A stretch of DNA of 64,000 bases. It comes from Myrmaecium sp. VS I D KN 1. Its lineage: Eukaryota > Ascomycota > Dothideomycetes > Valsariales > Valsariaceae. Of this stretch, positions 1-12,120 are shown in pieces. Location of the stretch: contig JADQAV010000031.1 of the NCBI GenBank assembly GCA_019775845.1, positions 124,138 through 188,137 of the forward strand, written 5' to 3'. Every line of letters begins with the position of its first letter. Within the stretch, counting starts at the first letter, position 1. The translations under genes and the position numbers were made by a program. Below the pieces are notes generated by a model that was not told the origin of the DNA, ran no database searches, and saw only the letters and a list, made by a program, of their open reading frames with translations.

Positions 1-530
1 TAAAGAAGACCGCAACATATGAGTGAACGAGCGCCAAGGAACAAGCAACAAAGGACAAGAGGGAGGGAGAGAGAAAGAAGAAAGCGTGAGAAGGACAGGG
101 AGAGATGCACGCCAGAATTCGTGACCCGACGCTCCCTAACAACGCCTTCTTGCTGAGGCTGCGTGTGTATTAGGAAGGAGGGCGGCGGCACAGCCTCGTC
201 TGTCTTTGCTTGCTCGCTTAATCTTGGCTCGCTTTGCAAGGGTTGTTCGTCGTCACTCCCATCCCCTCCACCTTGCCCCTTTAGCTACGGCATGGGGAAG
301 AAACATCTGCATAGAAAGGGAGAAGGGAAGGGAATACTGCGAACAGCATTAACTAGGCAGATGAGCTACGATACCCCTCGCATTGTCATTTCCAAGATCC
401 TGTCTTAATCCTGGATCCCACGAGAAAATGTCAAAACGCTGTCTAAACTGAGATAACCTCTCCGGCAAGAGGGCAAGATTTCCGTAATAAGACGATTCAT
501 ACACACTAAGTTGAAGACCGCCTTTCCTCG
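1..530. other. Intergenic, downstream of the PXA gene
   Basis: This is the 3' flank of the minus-strand PXA-domain gene. It has purine-rich stretches (about 50-110) and a pyrimidine-rich part (about 255-290). The only open frame here, at 163-408, does not begin with ATG at its reported edge and resembles no protein I know. I see no gene, RNA or element. Confidence 0.6.
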
Positions 531-3500
531 CTAACTAAGCCGCTCATCCAACAGTTCCCCCGTCCCTCGTTCGCCCACCTCCGGCAACAGCCTCACGACT
601 ACGAGCTCCAAGATTCCGAAAATGAGGTGCTTGTTCAGATAGCTATCTTCTAGCACGTCCAGCCACTGCTCCTCGATCATTGCGCACAATCGCTCAGGGG
701 AAAGGATCGACCCTGTGCCACCGCCCACTGCGCCCAACAGCCTCACAATAATCGGACCTGGCGCGGCGTCCAACAGAGCCCGCGCGCAACGGCGCTTGAT
801 GGCCAGGGTCTCAACCAAATCGGCAGGCGGCAGACGTGGGGGCGCAGGGCCGTTTTGGGGAAATAGAACGGATCGAAGCGTGCGGAGGCCCGGTGCCAGA
901 CGGGTGGGATCGAAGACTAGTCGCTGGAGATGATGGGAGAGCAATCTGTGAGTTTCTCGTCAGCGCAAGTTGAAGCATCGGTGGTTTGCAAATCCTGGAC
1001 AGGCGATCATATGGAAGTCGAACACGAGAGAGAAAAGAGATTCCACGCAGGAAGCGAGGCCTGGGCTGCGCGACAAGGTGGGGAAAGGAGCCGCGGAGGT
1101 TAGGAAGGACGAACGAAGCGAAGCAGTGACGACCAGGGAAATGAAGATCATTGGGGTTGCAATTATTTTCCGAATATGATCTCCAGGCCCTTTCGTTGGT
1201 GGATCGACCGTGATCTCGATGGTGATAGCCTAGGGAGCGGAGGCGCTCAGACGAAGGTGAAAAGCAGCAAGACGGTATTGGGCGAGATGAGCGGGGTATC
1301 AGGACAGGTCAGGCCATCCAAGCTAGGAGCAAGGGGCGATGGGATGTCTCCGGCTCCAGAAGCTCAGAGAGGCAGTTGCGTGGGCCACTCTCGCGAGACA
1401 TGTCCCGACCCCATGGGATCGAAGTCGGAGTCAACGCAGGACGAGACATCGCAGTGTAGCAAAGGCTCCAACCGTGAAGGATCTTGAGGTTCACGGGGTG
1501 CTCGTATGAAGTCGTCCAAGGTGCGAGGTGCTTAGCCGGATTAGACAGGTCCCAATGGCCAGCAAAAGCAACGAACAAGGGCCGGACAGTTTGTCGGCTG
1601 AGGACTTTGACGGATCCGAAGGAGAGTGAGGCGTGGCTGATCATAGGACAGGGTTGAAGCTTGGAAGGAAGACCGGGGGAAGGTGGATGAAGGGAGCGCG
1701 GCCAGTCCCGAGGCGCGATGCGAAAAACAGGAGGCAGATCAGCCGGGCGCGTATACGGGACGCCTGTCTAGGATGATGCAAAGCAAAACGGACTTCTCTT
1801 TTTCCAACTCGCTATCTGCGGGAGGAGCAGTTGGGCCGCGAGGGAGATCCATGGAAGGAGCGACGCTACGAGAGGTTCGAGGATAATGGTTGCGATGGTT
1901 GCGACGGTTGTGATGGATGCGACGGCGTTGTCGGCAGCGGGATGCTGTTGGACAGCGGGCGGGACGCGAAAAACTGCCGTTAGACGGGCGCCCAGGGCGG
2001 GTAAGGATGGGCCAGAAGGCGACCAGGAGGCGGCCAGGAGGCGGCCAGGGCCGGGGAAGCACCCACTGGGGAGGGATTCCAGGTTGTAAGCATGGGAGGA
2101 GAGGCCCGGGGCAGGTTTAGGACCGGTAAGGGTAAGGTAAGTAGGTAGTAAGCCCCCCTTTTCCATTCCCCCTTTTCCCCTCCTTCGTCAAGGGCCAAGG
2201 GGAGAAGAAGAGGAGGAGAAACCGCTCGCATCCGACCGTGGAGTGAATGGAAGCCGTCGAAGGCCACCTCGCCCACCTCGCCCACCTCGTCGCCCACGTC
2301 TCCGCTCTCATGCACGTCGATAAGAGCGACGAGCGAGTGAAACCGGGCGGGCCGTGGCATAGGCTGCTGCTTTGGCTGCATTGGCTGCATTGGCTGCATT
2401 GACTGCGATGGCTGCATTGGCCGCATTGGCTGCAATGGCTGCGTTGGCTGCGCTGGCTCCCTGGCCAAAGTCAAGTGACCGAATATGCATGCGGGGCGAC
2501 GAACAACACCCGGCGGCGTTCCCAGCTCGGCCCTGGTCCGGTGCCCACTAATGCACCTCCCCATGTCCGTGTCCCAGCCATGCCTCACGACAACCGCAAG
2601 ACCACCGCCCTCCCCACCAGGAAATGCAGATGCAGAGGAAAGGCGGCAAGAAGGATTGCAGCGATGAGACGAACGAGGAAAAGGAAACAGATGCAAAACT
2701 GTGCAGACTCACCTGTCCAAGGCTTTGTCGGTGTCACCCACCCTTCCTGGGCCGGACACGGTGCTCCAATGCGCCCAGGATGCAAAGCCTACTAGCCATG
2801 GCATGCGCGCATCCAGTTCGAACAGAGCGGACGCACAGGACCAGACGCCCATGCTCACGATAGGCCGCTTCGCGCGTTGGACGTCAGAAGCCGCAGTCGA
2901 CTCGGTCACCGAGTGGATCGATGGGACGCTGCTTTCTATTTTCGACGGACTGTAGGCGACGTTACCGGCTCCGCACCGAGGCCGTAAGGAAGATGATCCC
3001 GCAAGGGCTACTACAGCGGCGCGCACCGCAACAAACGCTAAGAATCCGCAATGCACAGCAGTCCAGAATAGAGCCACTAGAGTTACTATCGCGCGGTTAG
3101 CGTATCGGATCGGCTGGACAGGCTGCGCTGCCTCGTCATCGGGGGGTGGAGATAGCAGGCCATAGCGATCCAGACGGTTGACCTCAGCAATGTCCCTGTC
3201 GACATGCTCCGACTCAGGGCCTTGAGCCTTCTTGTGGGGATCCAAGAGCTCTGCTACCTTGGTAACGAGCTCCCAGAGCATCCAGCTTTGGCATGCCTTG
3301 TCGCCGATCCCGCTGCCCAGGATCATTTCGGAGAAGATCTCGGCGACCAACTCACGCAGACATCCATTCTCGAGGTCCTCAGTCGGAAGCAAAACCGCCA
3401 GTATGCTCTGGACGAGAAGCTGACGCCACATGGCCTCATTCTGGCGCTGCTCCAACGAACTGGCCGGGTCTGTTTCGAGCGGCACAGGCGACAACGCCGG

Positions 3501-4195
3501 ATGCGGTCGCATCATGTGGTAAATCTGACGGGCATCCGGCGCCAAATGATTGTGATATACAGTCCTCTTGGAGATTCGGTATGCTTTTCGCAGCATACAC
3601 CGCACCCACAAACACGATTAGCTGATTGCTCATGCACACCCAGGAGGATACGATAAGGTAGTTGACCTGTACGCTACTACTCACCGTTCAGGTGCGCCTC
3701 AAACAGGTTCGGGATCTCGTCAAAAAGCAACGCTTCCAGGTCCACCTTTCGCAGACGCTGCTCTAGCGCCCGGGTGCAGTGCGCGATGATTTGGATGACC
3801 TCCTCGATGAAGACGTGATCCGGCGTGATCTTGGAGTACCAGGTAGACACGAATTCCTTGATAATGACGGCGATGATGGCGTACAGCTGCAGATCCACGT
3901 CGTTGGAGCTCGTCAGCGGTGGCAGCAGCTCGTCCAGCAGCCGCGGCGTTGACCGCCCCTTCGTGTCACCGGCAAGGGCATTGTGCGAGCACAGCGTGCG
4001 GCGGATGAAGGCGGTCGTGGCCCTATCGGAGAGGTAGTCGTTAGACGAGCCCTGCGGCGGCGGCGGCGACGACGACGCCTGTGTCTGTTGCGGCGGCTGC
4101 GTAGACGTCCGGCTTGCTCTCTCGGAAGTCGTAAGGGTAATGGATTGAGGGGGTTGGGCAGGGTAGCTCGCGGCCCTCGTTGGTCGTTCCGTCAT
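531..4195 (-). CDS. PXA (PX-associated) domain membrane protein, three exons
   Basis: Exons on the minus strand are 4195-3685, 3583-2713 and 945-531, giving 598 residues. The ATG at 4195 was chosen because the frame upstream has no other ATG. Intron 1 (3584-3684, 101 bases) joins phase 1 and carries a CTAAT branch-like box. Intron 2 (946-2712) has a GTGAGT donor and a CAG acceptor and joins ...DKALDR to LLSHHLQ in frame, but is 1767 bases long. The N-terminus is disordered and Gln/Pro/Ser-rich. The PXA domain follows (about residues 60-290, with the family-typical RPHPALSPVP near residue 200). One hydrophobic segment (VTLVALFWTAVHCGFLAF) lies near residue 345. A conserved helical C-terminus ends with LNKHLIFGILELVVVRLLPE. 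PXA proteins of fungi are sorting-nexin relatives thought to act on endosomal, vacuolar or ER membranes; the precise role here is unknown. It is divergent from med10. Confidence 0.85.
1885..1929. repeat. 9-base minisatellite, about 5 units (atggttgcg type)
   Basis: Successive 9-base units are atggttgcg, atggttgcg, acggttgtg, atggatgcg and acggcgttg. It lies inside the long PXA intron. Confidence 0.85.
2265..2296. repeat. Short tandem array of cacctcgcc
   Basis: Three to four units of a 9-base motif (cacctcgcc), the last one expanded by three bases, inside the long PXA intron. Confidence 0.75.
2372..2461. repeat. 9-base minisatellite, about 10 units (ttggctgca type)
   Basis: Ten consecutive 9-base units around ttggctgca with one or two changes each, inside the long PXA intron. 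On the minus strand they read as repeated Met-Gln-Pro in an otherwise meaningless open frame. Confidence 0.9.
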
Positions 4196-4670
4196 CGCCG
4201 GTTGTTGTTCATCGTATCGCGGACGTGCGGTGCCTGGGGCATAGGGCGCCAACCGTCGGCGGCAGGTCAAATGCTGTAGATACTACTGAGTAGGCTGGCC
4301 GTCTGATTGTCGATTGGAAGGACGGATGAAGACAACTTGAACTTGAACATGAACATGGGCGTCATCGCCGCTATCACCGACTGCCATACCTATTTGGGTG
4401 GCATGGATTGGGACGGGACGTGGGGACCTACTAGGTACCTTGGCACGTGCTTAGCTCAGGGTCGGCTTCTTCGTAACGCGGAACTACAAAGTTCCGCGAG
4501 TGCTTACGTAACCACCTCACCTTGGTCACTGAGGTACAGGTTCCTGCGGGCATCACGTTGGCTTTTGTACCCACCACCCGCATATACCATCCTCCTCCAT
4601 AAACTGGGAGAGGACCTCTATACAAACAGCTCCAATCACCGTTCTCTACTTGGCGGAGGACCACATAACC
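4196..4670. promoter_or_regulatory. Shared divergent promoter region of the PXA gene and med10
   Basis: The 475 bases between two outward-facing ATGs must hold both promoters. A ctaggtacctt box lies near 4431-4441, one of a recurring set of TACCTA/GGTAC motifs in this window. An inverted pair, gcggaactacaaagttccgc, lies around 4478-4497. No clear TATA box could be assigned. Confidence 0.5.
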
Positions 4671-5117
4671 ATGGCTCCGGAGCCGTCCAACCAGCCACCC
4701 CCAACGTCACTGGACACCATTGACACCCAGCTCAAGGCCGCAGTGCAAAACCTCTACAGCCTCATCGTGCAGGCGTCCGACCACTTCGGCACCGCCACCG
4801 AAAGCGCTATGAAGCGTGAGATCCAAGCGCTTGTTCAACATCTCGCCGCGCTATCGCGTTCCGCGGCCCACCTGCCCATTGCCGTTCCACCCGAGGTCAT
4901 CGAGTACATCGAACAGGCGCGCAACCCAGACATCTACACGCGCGAGTTTCTGGAGGTGGTCCAGCGGCGGAACCAGGAGTTGAAGGGGAGAAGCGAAGGG
5001 TTTAAGCGGTTGAGAGATCTGCTGGCGCAAGGAATAGAGGAGAGGTACCCGGAGTTGCGGGGGGAAGTACGGCGGGTGGTCGAGTCAACGGGAGGCAACG
5101 TTAAGGTGGAGCAGTGA
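4671..5117 (+). CDS. med10: Mediator of RNA polymerase II transcription subunit 10
   Basis: A single exon encodes 148 residues. The ATG at 4671 sits in a favourable context (ataaccATGG); the frame is open slightly further upstream but without another ATG. Recognisable Med10 features are the N-terminal IDTQLKAAVQNLYSLIVQ helix (about residues 18-35), a central helix rich in Leu, PPEVIEYIEQARNPDIYTREF (about 79-99) and a charged C-terminal helix with LRDLLAQGIEERYPEL. The length fits fungal Med10 (Nut2 in yeast). Med10 is part of the middle module of Mediator, where it contacts Med14 and Med7/21 and helps activators reach RNA polymerase II in the nucleus. It is divergently arranged with the PXA gene over a 475-base spacer. 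Confidence 0.9.
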   Translation: MAPEPSNQPPPTSLDTIDTQLKAAVQNLYSLIVQASDHFGTATESAMKREIQALVQHLAALSRSAAHLPIAVPPEVIEYIEQARNPDIYTREFLEVVQRRNQELKGRSEGFKRLRDLLAQGIEERYPELRGEVRRVVESTGGNVKVEQ

Positions 5118-6049
5118 GGGCCAGGTTGAGCTCGACGCTGTCGCTTGGAATGGCGGTTGCGGGCGAAGGCTCCTACTCGAATGCTGTCTGATTTGACTTC
5201 ATGTCATGGCGTAACAGGGTTGGTGGCGGTCAGAGACTGCGAGCAAGCCGATGCGACTCCTATTTTGACAGCCACACCGGATCAAGCTCGAAAGAGATCA
5301 TGCCGGCCACCAATACCCGATAGGCTCTGACCCAACCCATATCAAGAGCTACAGACGCGTACAATATCCCGACCTTCTAACACTCAAAATTGCTCGTCCT
5401 GGTTGGGCTGGCTCCGTGGTCGGCCTGTCAACCGCACTCGGTTTATCGCATCCTTACAGCACGTTCCACCTTCCATTGAACGTCGAACCGGTTCAGCTTC
5501 TTCCTCTCTCCTTGAAGGGGAAGAAAAGAAAGAAGGGGTGAGGAGGGCAGGGAAGAAACATGAGGATAGAAGGACACGATCGATTGAATGAGAAGCGCAC
5601 GGTAGCCTAATCATATGCGTATGTACTAAAGGTATATGCACGATGATGACTGCTAATGGAAATCGACTGAATGATTCGGAAAGGTAGGAATATGCAAGCC
5701 TGTTGATGCTAATATGAAGAAAGATAGATGTTTGATGGTGAGGAGCAGCATGAGTAAAATAGGAGAAATAAGAAGGAGATCAACAAGAAAAGATAAAATC
5801 AAAGTATACTGAGCAGTGTTATGTCGTCGGATCCGCCACCCAACCCAGCTGAACTCTCCACTCCCCCAGTCTCAGTCCACGCTTAGTAAGGCTGATCGTG
5901 TCCTCCTCTGCCTTTCAAGTTCTCTTCCTCCGCGACCGCAAATGCCCTGGGCATCTTTCCCACCCGTGACTCTTCCTCCCTCCCCTTCTCTGTTCCCAGA
6001 CATCCGTCATTTCCCTTTCATTTCCAGTCTCGACCGTTGCACTCTGAAC
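5118..6049. other. Convergent intergenic region between med10 and glycogenin
   Basis: About 930 bases hold the 3' ends of two convergent genes. The stretch 5590-5810 is AT-rich with several possible polyadenylation contexts. Opposing short open frames (5384-5641 and 5403-5591) overlap each other and match nothing. I see no gene. Confidence 0.6.
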
Positions 6050-8785
6050 CTAGCCCTCCTCTGCCGGTACCAAAACCGGCGGGCTCAGCGGGACCGGCGG
6101 CGGCGCGATCTCAGTGTCTGGATCTGTCGCCAACGTTTCGCTCAGCTCCGCCGGAATGCTCTCCCTCAGCCTATGCTGGATTCGCGAACTCTGCAGCCCT
6201 GCTGCCGCTCCTGGGCTCGGGCTTGAGCCCGGATGATGGTGCTGCGTCTGGCTTGGAAGCGGCAACGAGTGTTCCGGCAGCTCGCGAGTTGGCACCTCCT
6301 TCTTCGGACTTGGTGACTTGAGGTGTTCGAGCTCAAGAATGGAGGAGCGGCGCAGCTGTTCAAGCTGCTCTACAGGGTCCTGGTTGTTGACGCTTAGTCA
6401 GCTTTCCGTAGCAGTAGTGATATCAGTAACCAGAGAACAAAGGGCGGGCGAATTGGTGACAACATCGCTGGAAGCAGTTGCAGAAAGAGAAGCAAAAAAG
6501 GGCGCAGATACAGGAGAAGGGGTGGGAGCTGGCGACGAGTCGATTGGAGCGGTCAGCCAGGCAGGTGGACGGAGCAGCTTGCGCGGCACTACAAGTTGAA
6601 GCGGTTCTTCTGGAGGCGACCCCATCAGTATTGACGGGTTTTCCACGACACCTGCGGCAGTGTCCCCAATGGGTTCGGTGTCGTTGATTTCCTTTGCCGA
6701 GCCGATCGATGCCTCGATAGCGGTCTGCATTTCAGCCGGTTTTTCATCCGAAATACCTTGCTTTCTATTTTGTGCCACAGCTGGTTTCGGCAGCGCAGAG
6801 GCTGCATTCTCAGTGGCCTCATGGGTTCCAAGTGACGCAGCTGGATTAACGACAGAAGGCAAAGGCTCTGCAATGTGTTTTCGCGTGAAAGATGCTGCAG
6901 CAGAAGAAAAGCCACAACGTGGACATACCCATTCAGCCTGATCAGGCACCCCCTCTGCTGCCGGGAGCTCACCTGCCTCGTTTCTCTCGTCGCCCCAGAA
7001 CGTCGGTCGACGGATGGGTGCCGGCGTCACCGGGAGGCTCGGACGTTCCTCCGCACTTGGAAAATTTGTGATGATCAAGCTCTCGCGACGCCCGGGTGCT
7101 TTGCTTGTGGCAGATGCAACATCGTCCATTCCTACAAGAGCTGAGAGTGGTGGTGGCCGGTTCTTCTTGTCTCTGGTGCCTATGACCGCTCGCACGTAAC
7201 TTTCTATGCCTGGCACACTGTCCCACGCGTTCTCGGTAGGGCTGAATGGCGCTGGTGCTACATCTATCTCTTCGGGATTTCTCAAATCGACACTCTCACT
7301 GCTTCGATAATGTTCCCCTCCTGCCGGGCCAGCCTCCCCTACGGGTGTAGGCTGCGGTGACGGGAAGTCTTCAGCAAACACGCGGGTCACTCTGGGACGT
7401 GTTGTCTGCATCTCCCAAGGGAATATGGGGGGTGGCGTCTCCTCGGGCCTGGGCTTCGTCTGGGGTACTTCATACCACATGTTCTTTGGGGGTTCAGGAT
7501 ATGAAGGGGGAGGCTTGAACAGGTTGCTGCTTTCGTTGAATTCATAGGTCATAGTGGGGAAGTTCTGGGCCTCTGGTGCGGACTCCAACGGCGGTGCGGC
7601 CCTTTCTCTTGTGAGCGATGTACTGAGGGTGTCTACCGCAGCACTGTTACTTACCTGGTAGCGTCCCAGGACATCTGAGGTGCCTCAAACACCGGATGTT
7701 GATGTTCAACACTGAATTGCTGCACCGAATTGCCGGCTTCGTTCAAGCTCTGTCCGCTGGAATCCCGTGCTAGCAGTGAACCTACCCTCTCCTGCTGTTG
7801 CGTATGCGTCTGTATGCTATCATTCTGCTGCGGTGCCACACCAGTAAGTAGCGTTTGCTCACGGTGCTTGTCATGCACTGACCACCATCGTGCCAGAAGC
7901 TCATTGTACACTCCGGGTCCACCGCGCTGCGGCTTCCCCTTCGACCAAGGCTTGTCCTTGCCAATGAAGTGCACCATGCTGAGGTTGCTCTTGTAGTATC
8001 TGTAAGCCGGCTCCCATTGGTACTGCGCGTTCGGGGTGCAGTTGTACGTGAAACTGATGCGGTGCCAACCCTTATGCTCATAATACTGATTCAGTAGGCC
8101 CTGATCGGCACCATCGAAACTGTCCCCGCTCGCGGCCATGGTTTGCAACGCCCAGTAGTCGCCCATATTGGGGCTTATGACCATAACGCCGGTGTTGAAA
8201 GCATCGGGCCAGCCCACGTCGGGTGCGGCAGCGAAAGGGGCCTCGATACCGAACAGTTCGTCTGGCGCCCGTAGGGCGACGATGTCGGCGTCAATGTACA
8301 CGATTCTGCGAAACTGAAGCTGCCGCCACAAGGCGATTTTGGTGAAAGTGAAGGACAGGTCCGCTCGGTCCATGAGGTACAGGTTCTGAAGGTTCGGCGT
8401 TCGTAACCGTTCGACAGGGAGCAAGTAATCGTAGACCTCCTAAGACGGGTCAGTCACTGTCGCCAGACAACCTTCTCGTGCGCCAATAGCAACTAACCTT
8501 GATCTTCGTAACCGTGGAGGTGGAGAGCGTGTCGAGTGTGACCATGGCGGCTAACTTCTTCTTGGTGCCAGCATCCCGTAGAGAATGTGCAAGGACCAGC
8601 GCTCCTACGGACCATTGTTGTTAGCATGTGTAGAGGATGTGCCTGGAGTTTCTGCACACTCACCAGGGAGATAGGAGTCGCTCATGAGGAGCTGTAACAG
8701 TGTGTCAGTATATGCACGTTCCGGTAAGTAAACAGTCGAGGCCATGCCATACCGTGACGTACGCATCCTCGCCTGAAGTTGTCAT
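6050..8785 (-). CDS. Glycogenin-like glycosyltransferase (GT8), six exons
   Basis: Minus-strand exons are 8785-8753, 8691-8664, 8604-8498, 8439-7655, 7601-6431 and 6379-6050, about 817 residues. The first four exons rebuild the GT8 domain: MTTSGEDAYVTLLMSDSYLP, the DAD metal and UDP-glucose site (about residues 106-108), NTGVMV, DQGLLN and HFIGKDKPWSKGK. Family knowledge: glycogenin self-glucosylates a tyrosine from UDP-glucose and primes glycogen synthesis in the cytosol. The acceptor of intron 4 is uncertain (7601/7602 or 7607/7608, both AAG); the first gives WDATRAAPP, which matches relatives better. Intron 5 (6380-6430, 51 bases) has a weak GTTACT donor, is a multiple of three and holds an in-frame stop. 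The long tail has the conserved NMWYEVP, a lone CPRCG knuckle near residue 543 and a conserved end with DPVEQLEQLRR; tails of this family bind glycogen synthase. Confidence 0.9.
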
Positions 8786-9850
8786 GGTGGCTGCAGCCCA
8801 CCAAGGCCGACGGTGTCGCGTGTAGAGAGGAATGGGAGAGGAAGAGAGAGGTCAAGAAGGTGGCGGAAGGACTGCTGGCGAGGGAGTGCAAGGGAGCGTG
8901 TGAGGGAGTGAGCGGAGCCCGAGGAGGGTGCAACGGTTATTGCAGGCGGGCTTGCTTCACCAAGCCCAATCCAAGTAGGTAAGTACCTAAGGTAGCTACC
9001 TCGCTATGGAAGTAGCTAGCTTCCCCGCCCTCCGGGGAAACAGAATGGACCTCCGGGTGGGAGGAGCGACGAGAAAGGAAGACGTGGGGAGGGGGTAGGC
9101 AAGATCGGCACTGTCGAATAGCTACAGCTCAGTCGCAATCCCGCCACGTCAAATGTACTTACTATGAGGTGCAGTAGTCATGTTACTGGTCTTATGAAAG
9201 TCTGGTTATCGCCAAGTTACCCACTGCAGGTAGGCAGTAGGACCTTCTCAGCAAGCTGGCAAGCTGGTAAGAGCGGGAAGGACGAAGGAGAAAGCACGTG
9301 TACTGCGCTGTGCACGCCCCGAATCACTATATAAATATAAAAGTATATGGTGGTATGTATGTGATAGGTGCTGTGTCCCCGGCGCAATATCCACCGCTCG
9401 TACTGACAAGCCCAACAAGATTAGGGTGACCGGGGGAAGCTTGGACCCTGAAAGGAGGAGGCCAGAGCTTCTTCTTCTCCGCAATGTGACGGTTGCATCA
9501 CTGACCGCCCACGCGCTTTTACCGCAGAATATATTCATCGTGACCTTTCCTACTCTCGAGCTCCGCTATCGCTCTCTCCTGACCCCGCATATATCTAATA
9601 TCCCAGCGACATCATCCCCGTTATAAGGGACCGGCATGACCCTTGTAGCTCGTCCCCAGGTTACAGTCTCCTGGCGCAGCCGGTGATTAGGTCTTTCCAA
9701 CAGACTGTATACGTATGTATGTATATATTTGTACTCCGACACAAAGGGTGAGATAGGGCAGGGGCCGAGAATGGGAATGCCAAACGAGCTTCCATTATCC
9801 TTTAAATGGATACTTTTATTAATGGTAAAATCACTTCCGGCTTAGCTGTC
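8786..9850. other. Upstream region of glycogenin up to the edge of the AT-rich block
   Basis: About 1.07 kb without a supported gene. The glycogenin promoter should lie near 8786-9100, where ggtaagtacctaaggtagct (about 8978-8997) is one of the recurring GTAC/TACCTA motifs. An AT-rich patch lies at about 9328-9350, and 9708-9732 is a TATGTA-type microsatellite. From about 9800 the base composition turns to the RIP type. Confidence 0.6.
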
Positions 9851-9970
9851 GACAGCGTCTAGGCATCTAACCACTAAGAGTAAGGCGTCCTATAATAACA
9901 GGGGCCTTAATAAGCTTTTACTTATCCAGTATAGTATTTAGAAGTACGTCTTAATACTAAATAATACTAT

Positions 9971-10054
9971 ATAAATACCTATATAAATACCTATATAAAT
10001 ACCTATATAAATACCTATATAAATACCTATATAAATACCTATATAAATACCTAT
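9971..10054. repeat. 12-base tandem repeat, 7 perfect units
   Basis: Seven identical copies of ataaatacctat lie at the left edge of the AT-rich block. Their identity in an otherwise heavily mutated region suggests recent expansion, or a unit that has no CpA left to mutate. Confidence 0.95.
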
Positions 10055-12120
10055 ATATACCTTAATACCTTTATTTCTAGTATTAAGTTTCTAATATCTT
10101 TAATTAATTAATATTATAGCTGTACCCCTATTCTAGAGGTATAAAAATAAAGCGTATATTAAAGAAGGTACTAGTATATATAATAGATAGTATAGTATAA
10201 GCTAATTTATATAGAGATTATCTAAAGTTTATATTTTAGGTACTTATAAAGCGTAATTCTATTACTTAACGCCGCTCTAAGCTATAGGAGGCCTAGTATA
10301 GTATTTTAATAGCTAAGAAGCCTCTATAATAGTCCTTAAAGAAGCTACTTTTTACCGCCCCCGCCGCTACTATAATAATACTATTACTAGATATATATAC
10401 CTCTATTAAGCTAGTTACTATAGTTATCTAGGAATTAAAACTAGCTATTATAAGCGTTTCTTCTACTAAATAAAATAATTATAAGCCCTTCTAGTATATA
10501 GTATATAGTACTAGGTAGGGTAGATAGCTCTAAAGAAAGTAATAAATAGGATTTATAAAAGTATATTTATAAGAGCGATTCTAATAAATTAGCTAATAGA
10601 TATTATACTATTTAACTTCTACTTAATAACTATATTAGTTTTAAGCTTATAGTACTAGTAGATCTATAACGGCTAAAATTAAGGCTTTTATAAGGCTTCT
10701 TTAGTAAAAATAATATAGTAGAACCTAAAGAAGAGCTTACTTTAGGCCTAGTAAGATATTATAAGGCTAATTATCTAAGTATTTTATAATCTAATTAGAG
10801 GCTATTTAGATAGGCGCTATATTTACTCCTACTATCTTAATTAGTCGCTAGGATATATACTACTATAGTTTTCCGTATTATTCTTTATAGTATTATTATT
10901 TTATATAGTTACTAATTATAAAAATTAATATATAGCTTATCGTCGGGCGTAACTTTCAGCGTTTTTAACGTCGTTATTAGTAATATTAGAGAGAGATAAT
11001 AGCTAGTAAGTTAATACTCTATACTAGTATTATAGTCTATCTAGGGGTATTATAAATAGTAAGAATACTTAATTATTAGAAGCTTTATAGTAAATAGCTT
11101 TAGTATCTAGTATTACCGTATATATTAGCGAATAGATAATAGTAGATTAAGTATTACTTATACTTATCAGGGCCCCTAGATAGTCGTAAGGGCGGAGTTC
11201 TAGTATTTTAAAAGGTCGCCGAATTTATAAAATCCCTTAGTAAGGCCTTCTAGAAATACGTTATTCTAAGCTTCCGGGTAGCTATAGATAAGATAATAGT
11301 TCGGTTTACTAGCTATTTAATTAGATATTTTATATATACTAAATAAGCCTACGTATATAAGCTATAAGATTCTTATAATATTATTAGAAGGCTATTATTA
11401 CGATTTCCTATTTTATACTTAGTACTAAAGGGACGCTATAGTATTAAATAATAGAGATAGAGATTATATAGTAGAAGGGAATTAAATATTAAGGGGTTCT
11501 TTACTTTACTATATCGGACGGAATACCTAAATATCCTCTTTAATAATCCCTTAGAAGCTATTTACTATTTATATAATAGGCTTCTATTCTATCTATACTA
11601 TTTTATTATCTTTTAAAATAACTACTGTAGTAATATACCTCTATTTTTAGTATTAGGACGCGCTAGTATTACTACTATAAGTATAGCTTATTTTAAGTTT
11701 AAGGACTATCCTCCTAACTACTATAAAGTTAATAAGTATTAAACTTAGTAGCTATTTTATACTATATCCTTAGAGATAAAATACCGTTATAAGGGCGTCT
11801 TAAATATACTTTAAACGAGATAGATATAGTCGCTTCTAGCCTAGTAGTAATAAGGCTTAGAAGAAGCGGTAACAGCGGTCTAATATAGTTATAAAGAATA
11901 TTATATTACTAATTAAGAGTAGGGTAGCCTTGTGCTAACTAAAACCTAAAAGGTTTCTTAGTTAGTAAAGCCCTTATTTTTTTAGTTTAGGTTAGCTTTA
12001 ATGGCGAGGCTTTAGTATAGGTTAGGTTTTAGCAACTAAAAGTTTTTCTAATATATTTTAGATAATCCCGGACTTTTACTAATTTTTTGAGATTTTTCTA
12101 GATTTTTTTAAGGCCTTTTT

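Larger units (their letters stand above)
946..2712 (-). other. Giant GT-AG intron of the PXA gene
   Basis: The intron starts with GTGAGT (minus strand, at 2712) and ends with ACTCACAG at 946-953. Removing it gives an uninterrupted family-like protein. Most introns in this window are 47-171 bases, so 1767 bases is an outlier. It holds several 9-base minisatellites (1885-1929, about 2265-2296, 2372-2461). It also has an open stretch on the minus strand (1980-2696) whose M-Q-P repeats come directly from the 9-base units. I see no splice-consistent gene or transposon ends inside it. Confidence 0.75.

Noticed and set aside
1980-2696. 238-codon open frame on the minus strand with Met-Gln-Pro repeats
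   Set aside because: It lies inside the PXA intron, its repeats come from a 9-base minisatellite, and joining the exons directly gives the family-like protein.
9850-9900. tRNA-like box (tagtggttagatg on the minus strand) at the edge of the AT-rich block
   Set aside because: There is no B box (GGTTCGANNCC type) at the right distance and no cloverleaf pairing, so neither a tRNA nor a tRNA-derived SINE can be supported.
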